Shown one piece after another: positions 58,232 through 64,000 of a stretch of DNA of 64,000 nt (positions within the stretch are counted from its first letter, which is position 1; the number at the start of each line of letters is the position of its first letter). Both the position numbers and the translations under genes were made by a program. Where the stretch lies: positions 28,098,201-28,162,200 of the forward strand of contig NC_065571.1 of assembly GCF_937616625.2 (NCBI RefSeq), written 5' to 3'. The notes under the pieces are model-generated. The model was given only the letters and a program-made list of their open reading frames with translations, did not search any database and had not been told where the DNA came from. This DNA comes from Mercurialis annua (Eukaryota > Streptophyta > Magnoliopsida > Malpighiales > Euphorbiaceae).

Positions 58232-60194
58232 TGTTAGTAGTATGTGCCCTAGGGCCATTTGATCGTGTATATTTGTAGAATTAATCCCAATGGCAAAGAT
58301 ATATATGTTTTATTTGAACTAAGTGTCTCATCAACTAAGTGTTCATTTATTACGTATTGTCCTTATCACATTGTGATAGAATCTATTCATAAGGTGTTAA
58401 GAATATGAGTGACATATTCTATTATACAAGTGATCTAAATAACCGTTCAAAATCGATGGGGTCCTGCGAATAAGGGCATCGCATTATCCCAGAAAGATCG
58501 TCACCTCTGTTTATTTCCCTTATTAGTAAATAGCTACTAATCATAGGAAGTAGTGAGTCTCATACTACTTGATGGGGATCAGAATAAACATGTGGACACT
58601 CAAGGTGTTGAGTAAGTTGAACGAGTGACGCTAGATGACTTATACATGGTAATTCATTAAAGTCAATTTAATGTCATCTAGTTCATAATTGTACATATTT
58701 CCTTTGACTTGCAGTGACACTATCTTGTATATAGGTGATTAGAGTTTGATACTCTTTAACCCTAGACCTTTCATGAGCTAGGGCCGCGGGATATGTTGGC
58801 TCTAATTAGTTGTATATGGAGATAGGGGTTTAACCTAGAAAGGATTCATCACTCTAAATGAACAGAGACAAGATTCTATGCTATCTCGAATTGTTCTTGA
58901 TGGATGATAAAACCTGCGCAGGTGTATATGACTTGCATAGAAAGTTTTTTCTAGTTGATGTCATATTTATCAAGAATTAGACTTGAGAGATGAGGTCATA
59001 TAATCAAGACAAACAGTGTTTGACTTAATCGTGACACTAGTCGAGATTGGAATCTTAGATGAAGGGAATTTTAAGTGTACGGTAATTATGAACATTGGTT
59101 CATAAAGAATGCATCGAACCATTCATCTCTATTTAGAGGTCGTGATATGTTGCTAGACGTCACTCTCGATTTACGAGAATTAATAATTAAATGGGATTTA
59201 ATTATTTATTATTAGAAAGGCATTTCTTATGTCTCTCGTTGCCATATAGATGTGAACCTAGTTAGTCAAACACAATAGAGTTTGCAACCGATTGAGTTTG
59301 GAAAGATTGATTTCATATAGATACAATAACAAGTACAAATTAAGGACTAATTTGTAAGAGTTATAAATTAGTAGGAACCTAATAGTACTATATCCAAGTT
59401 AATTAGGGACTAATTTATAAGAGTTATAAATTAGTAGGAACCTAATTATATTTTAACCAAGTTTTATTATTAAAAGGCTTAAGTAATTAATTAGTGTAAT
59501 TGATAATACTTAAATCACTAATCATAAGTTAATGGAATGATGATGTCATGGTGATGATTTAATGAGATAAGCTTATGTCATATATGGGATGTCATATGAT
59601 GACATCACCTATATGATGTCACCTATGTGATGTCACCACATTAAAGGTGCCATGTGGTGGCAATACCTTTGCTTGGTGTGTGACACCTAGCATGCAAGGT
59701 GTTGCATTCTTAAGCAAAGCTCTACCTTATAAATAGAGCTTGGCTTTTCTCATTTCATTACACAACACCACACAACACACATCTCAATATAAAGTTGTAG
59801 AGAGAGAAAGTACTTGAAGGAGTTCCAGTAGTCATGAATCACGGGAAAAACTTAGCGACGTTTTTCATACATCCGAGCAAAGACGTAATCGCGGCGAGAG
59901 TTTGAGCTTAGGGCTGCTCGGCAAGAGGAACTCTTGCGAATTACTTCAAGGCAAGCAATCGGACGCATACTCGTGTGGATGAGCTTGAGGTCGCCGTACT
60001 TTTAGGACTACAAGAATCGTTTGAGAATCGACATATGTATTCTTCTTACGATTCCTATATGCGTGCTTTAGTTACTAAATGATACGACGATCCATTTTGT
60101 TGTTGATATGATCAACATTAGGATCCAGATTGTTGGAATTTTGATTTTGAATTGAAATATACGATCCGGACCCGCGCGTCTCGCTGCGCCAACA
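58232..60194 (+). repeat. 5' LTR of the right copia element
   Basis: This is 1,963 bp, TGTTAGTAGTATG...GCGCCAACA, and is the inverted relative of 31610-33535. It contains no gene. Confidence 0.92.
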
Positions 60195-60195
60195 G

Positions 60196-60207
60196 TGGTA
60201 TCAAAGA
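60196..60207 (+). promoter_or_regulatory. Copia primer-binding site, with a second similar site downstream
   Basis: TGGTATCAAAGA stands one base after the LTR, a variant of the initiator-Met site. A second similar phrase, CCAATAGTGGTGTCAGAGCC, occurs about 210 bp downstream near 60402-60421. Confidence 0.8.
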
Positions 60208-60714
60208 AAAGGATAATGTGCATGGAGATGCAACACATGGAAATGTGTCGATTATCCGATTCTAGGGAACTCTCACTCATGATCGAGTGACGAAGTGAGG
60301 CTCTCCAACCTAGAGCGTATGTGATGCGTGCTTTGATAGGTACATATGGATGTCACCCTATGAGATAGGATCGAGTCCATATTGGTCCACAACCTCACTG
60401 TTCGCCAATAGTGGTGTCAGAGCCACTGTATCATCGAGTATTAACGCTTTACGATTGAAAACATGTATAAATAATCATGGACTTAGGAATTATTATGGGC
60501 ATGTAATTTATAATTCTGAGGGCTTAATTTTTTTCCAAAACGAATAAACGCTATTTTGATATTAATTACATTTGATTAAATTATGTCTAGAAGATTGGTA
60601 CTTAAGAGGTCCGCTCGTGACCCTCCAATCTATCTTGCAAATTTTTCTAATGTGATCATTTTACATAATACGTGATTCGCTTGTATATTATGTTGTTATC
60701 AACGGAATATGCGG
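60208..60714 (+). other. Copia leader retained before the LINE sequence
   Basis: Non-coding. It includes the second primer-site-like phrase and ends in purine/A-rich sequence (AACCCGAAAAAAAAGACCCGG) near the start of LINE-derived sequence. The exact border is uncertain. Confidence 0.55.
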
Positions 60715-60918
60715 AAAAAGCGAAACCCGAAAAAAAAGACCCGGGGAAAAAAAATTATAATATTGTTTTTTTTCATAAAAACCAAAAATGAGTAACGACG
60801 GGAGGAAGAGTTAGAGGAGATTCATGAATCGATTTCAGATCTGAATATGGCAGTAATTGGGAGTAATGAAAAGATAGAGAAGAAGTTGGATCTAGAAGAT
60901 GATGAAAGATCATAATCA

Positions 60919-62124
60919 ATGGCGAAGGAACAGATTGTGCAGATTGGAGAGAGTAATCAGATTACGGAGGTACATGGAACTAGGGTCTGCCAAGAAGAAG
61001 TAGCTGTTGAAATCAAAGAGACTGAGGATGGTCCTAAGGTTGGCAATGAGAACAAATCTTGGAGATCACTATTTACTTCAAATATGTTAAAAGAAAATGG
61101 TACTAAGCTGTAGTATCACCCACCATCGTTGAGTAATGGAAAACGATTTGTTAAATTCAACTCGAAGGAGGTAAATGAAGGTGAAGAAAGGTGGAAGTAT
61201 TCACTAGTTTGTTCGGTAATTGGTACTGGACCAAGATTTTTCAGATTGAAAGGATTTCTAATGAGTAGATGGAGGGATATTGGTCTTAGTGAGGTAATCC
61301 AAATTAACCCTAAGATGTTCCTTTTACAATTTGATTGTGATGATGGCAAAGTTAAAGGTCTTCGTGATGGACTGATTTTCTTTGATCAAAGGCCTGTTGT
61401 GGTCAAAGAATGGCAAAGAAGGATGAAATTTACTATTGATGAACTATTGAAAATTCCAGTGTGGATTCAACTTCCAAAGCTACCATGGGAGTTCTGGTCA
61501 CAAGAAATACTAGGGAGAATTTCAAGTCTTTGTGGAAGACTAATGTATACTGACCAGTATACAAGTGACTTCTCTAGGCTATCCTATGCCCGAGTACTAG
61601 TGGAGATGGAGGTATTTGGAGAATTTCCAGAAGAGATTGTGCTAGAAGATGAAAATGGGGATCAATTTACACAGAAGGTTGTTTATGAATGGAAGCCCCA
61701 AGCTTGTACCAAGTGTAAAATGCTAGGGCATAATGTGACCTATTGTAAGAACAATACTGATATCCAGAAAGCTTGGATCCCTAAAGAAAAGGAAGTGATA
61801 AAAGAGAATGGTGAGAAGATGGAAAGTGGTAGTAAGGAGAAAGATGAGGTGATTATGGGAGCTATAGCAGGGAACAAGAGTATTGAGAACAACAGTGTAG
61901 GGAACCATAAAAATCCCTATGGTAGCAAAACTCCAGCCCAGGCCAAGGGTAAGAGTAAGGTGGTGGTTCAGGCTAAAACTATGGGGATTCCATTAGGAGC
62001 CAGAACTAGTACTTTTGGTGAAAAAAGTGATGTGATGGTGGAAAATATGGGAGTAGGAAAAGTTGGTGTCATTGGAGACAGGAGGCCCGGAAAGCACAAT
62101 TTTCCCCCTGAAAAGGGAAAATGA
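60919..62124 (+). pseudogene. LINE ORF1 (DUF4283-like plus zinc knuckle), one internal stop
   Basis: One frame runs from ATG 60919 to TGA 62124, broken only by TAG at 61111-61113. It carries the DUF4283-type RNA-binding region of plant L1 LINEs (WKYSLVCSVIGTGPRFF, FLLQFDCDDG, PVWIQLPKLPWEFWS), then a zinc knuckle CTKCKMLGHNVTYC and a basic, Lys-rich tail. The product would bind LINE RNA. Its stop overlaps the start of ORF2 as ATGA, so the second frame could be reached by termination-reinitiation. Confidence 0.85.
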
Positions 62125-63846
62125 TTGGTGCTTGGAATATTAGGGGTCTAAATGATCCCATAACGCAATTAGAGGTGAAGAAGCTCATATGTACTCATCA
62201 GCTCTCTCTAATTGCGATTGTGGAAACAAGTGTGCGAGAGGTTAACATCAAGAAAGTTTATGACATTATGAATCTGAATGGATGGAGGTTAGTCAACAAC
62301 AATGATTGTTGTTCCTTGGGTAGATTATGGATCCTGATAAAAATGGATATTTGGTCAGTAATAGGTGTTAGTAAAACTGATCAAATGATTCACTGTGAGG
62401 TGGAGAATAATTGCACGAAGTTCAATTGCACATTCATTTATAGTGCCAATGACCACCTGAAAAGGAAAGAGTTATGGAAGGACCTATGTAATATAACACT
62501 GAATCAGGAGATGGCATGGGTAATTCTTGGAGACTTAAATGCTATTCTTAGAGATAGTGAGAGAATTGGTGGCAACAGTGTTAACCAGGGTGACTCTGAG
62601 GAATTTCAGGCTTGTATAGATGAATTTAACTTGCTGGAATTGAAGTGGTCAGGTAACTTGTTTACATGGACCAACAATCAGGATGCTGTTAGCAAAATAT
62701 GGAGGAGATTGGATAGAGCATTAGTGAATGAGGAGTGGATGAACAAATTCAATAATGTAGAGGCCAGAATACTCAACCAATGTATTTCTGACCATGCTCC
62801 TATTATTATTGGATTTAATGAGTTTGTTGTCAATCAACCTAAGCCTTTTAGATTCTGTAATATGTGGACAGAATGTAAGGAGTTTTTAAATATTTTAAGG
62901 AATGTTTGGAGTAAACCTATAGGAAGCCACCCTATGTTTAGAATTGTGCAAAAGCTTAAAATGTTGAAGCATGATTTAAAAGATCTTAATAGGTCCAATT
63001 TTTGTGATATTTCATTACAAGTTGAGAGGGTGAGGAAGTTGCTGGAGGAGATTCAATGTCAAATTCATAAGAATCCTTTGGATCCCGAGCTTTTAGATGA
63101 GGAGTTAGCAGTTGGTAGTCTTGTTAAGAAACTACTCAAGTGGGAAGAGGTATTCTTGAGAAAAAAATCAAGAGTACAATGAATAGAGTTGGGTGATTTA
63201 AATACCAACTTCTTCCACAAGGCTTTGAAATAGAAGAATGCAAGTAACAAGATTAGCCATCTTAAGGTTAATGGAGTGATTATTTCTGATCAAGATGAGA
63301 TTGTTAGAAGCATAGTGGGGTATTATAAAAGTCTGTTTGGCACTAATAATGCTTGGAATGCTAGTATAGAAAACAGGATCTTATCTAATGGGAATCTGGT
63401 GTCTGTTGAAGATAGCATTAATATGTGCAAACCTGTATTAAACTCTGAGATCATAGGGGCAATTTTTGAGATTGGGAGTGATAAAGCTCCTGGAGCTGAT
63501 GGATATAACAGTGTATTTTTCAAGAAAAGTTGGGATATAATAGGAAGTGAGGTCTGTGCTGCACTTAGGGAGTTCTTTGATTCTGGCTGTTTGTTGAAGC
63601 AGATCAACACTACTATTATAACAATCATACCTGAGGTGGAGAATGCTAAGAATATGAGTGATTTCAGGCCAATATTATGATGTAATGTGATTTATAAGTG
63701 TATAACTAAAATCATCTCTGCTATAATGAAGGGTTGTTTGGAGTATATCATTGACAAAGCACAATTTGTTTTTGTACCTGGGAGGAAGATTGGAGACAAT
63801 ATATTAATGGCCCATGAGCTGATTCACAATTACCATAGAATTACTT
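62121..63846 (+). pseudogene. LINE ORF2: AP endonuclease and start of reverse transcriptase, truncated
   Basis: The frame starts at ATG 62121. The endonuclease domain has GAWNIRGLNDP, the catalytic Glu in IVETSV, ILGDLNAILRDSERIGG and the final SDHAPIIIGF, and looks complete. After residue 353 there are stops at about 63180 (TGA for Trp) and 63231 (TAG for Gln), and a TGA near 63678. The reverse transcriptase opens with SDKAPGADGYNSVFFKKSWD, TIIPEVENAKNMSDFRPI and FVPGRKIGDNILMAHEL, then stops before the YxDD core. There is no LINE 3' end or poly(A). It cannot transpose by itself. Confidence 0.88.
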
Positions 63847-63919
63847 AATGACTTAGAGTTATTAATATTTACATCTTGTGAAGATGGGGCTTAGATATAG
63901 TTGTCAATGGCACTAGTGC

Positions 63920-63930
63920 AAGTGGGAGAT
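63920..63930 (+). promoter_or_regulatory. Polypurine tract of the right copia element
   Basis: AAGTGGGAGAT stands directly before the 3' LTR start TGTTTGTAGTATG, identical to the tract of the inverted copia element near 33536-33546. Confidence 0.85.
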
Positions 63931-64000
63931 TGTTTGTAGTATGTGCCCTAGTGCCATTTGATCGTGTATATTTGTAGAACTAATCCTAATCGAAAAGATA
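63931..64000 (+). repeat. 3' LTR of the right copia element, start only
   Basis: The first 70 bp match 58232 onward with several differences, then the window ends. Confidence 0.9.

Larger units (their letters stand above)
58232..64000 (+). mobile_element. Copia-LTR element whose interior is a LINE fragment
   Basis: The 5' LTR (58232-60194), primer-binding site (60196-60207) and about 500 bp of leader are followed by LINE sequence (about 60715-63847). Then come the last 80 bp of copia internal sequence, a polypurine tract (AAGTGGGAGAT, 63920-63930) and the start of the 3' LTR (63931). No copia gag or pol remains. The 80-bp tail matches the equivalent region at 33536-33620 on the other strand. 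The 5 bp before the LTR (58227-58231, taaat) come from the satellite. Confidence 0.88.

Overview
This window looks like plant nuclear heterochromatin, probably from a eudicot. I found no host gene, tRNA, rRNA or CRISPR. Almost all of it is nested transposable elements plus a long 60-bp satellite array. The plant assignment rests on Ty3/gypsy LTRs beginning TGTAATACCCC, initiator-Met-type primer-binding sites, a CACTA (En/Spm) transposon with TNP2/DUF4218/DUF4216-type coding, a Tat-lineage gypsy element with an antisense ORF, and an L1-type LINE with a DUF4283-like ORF1.

Layout, left to right. (1) 1-6974: minus-strand gypsy element with gag but no pol and 2.98-kb LTRs; its 3' LTR runs off the left edge. 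(2) 6975-22270: the 5' half of a decayed minus-strand copia element. It is broken by element 1 on its pol side, by a complete 8.3-kb CACTA transposon (9088-17395, target duplication GAT) in its leader, and by a 2.4-kb solo LTR (18934-21325) in its 5' LTR. (3) 22271-about 26880: the 3' part of a second gypsy element on the plus strand (non-coding internal region, polypurine tract, LTR). (4) About 26970-31609: the 3' part of a minus-strand Tat-lineage element (LTR, antisense coiled-coil ORF, 18-bp minisatellite, integrase C-terminus), with a third hairpin-rich gypsy LTR piece inside it (28073-about 29955). (5) 31610-33745: 3' LTR and pol tail of a minus-strand copia element. (6) 33746-58231: satellite of about 290 monomers, split by a 7.0-kb Tat-like element (38025-45066, target duplication GTAAC) that has an open gag-protease ORF and an intron-containing antisense ORF but no reverse transcriptase or integrase. 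(7) 58232-64000: plus-strand copia LTR element whose coding region is replaced by a LINE fragment.

The insertion order can be read from the nesting: the plus-strand gypsy is oldest; copia inserted into it; CACTA, the solo LTR and the gag-only gypsy inserted into copia. Coding regions of the older elements carry many in-frame stops, mostly explainable by C-to-T change at Trp, Arg or Gln codons, as expected in methylated repeats. The youngest-looking parts are the gag-only gypsy (LTR copies identical by eye over 363 bp) and the Tat-like element (about 2 percent LTR divergence by eye). Both lack polymerase, so both would depend on enzymes supplied by other elements.

The most unusual signal is that the non-coding and LTR parts of three related gypsy elements are built as nearly contiguous chains of short, mutually unrelated stem-loops, with arms of 6 to 12 bp and loops mostly of 1 to 12 nt. 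One duplicated pair shows compensatory stem changes around an identical loop. I know of no named system that fits this. It could reflect selected RNA structure or repair of imperfect inverted repeats during reverse transcription.
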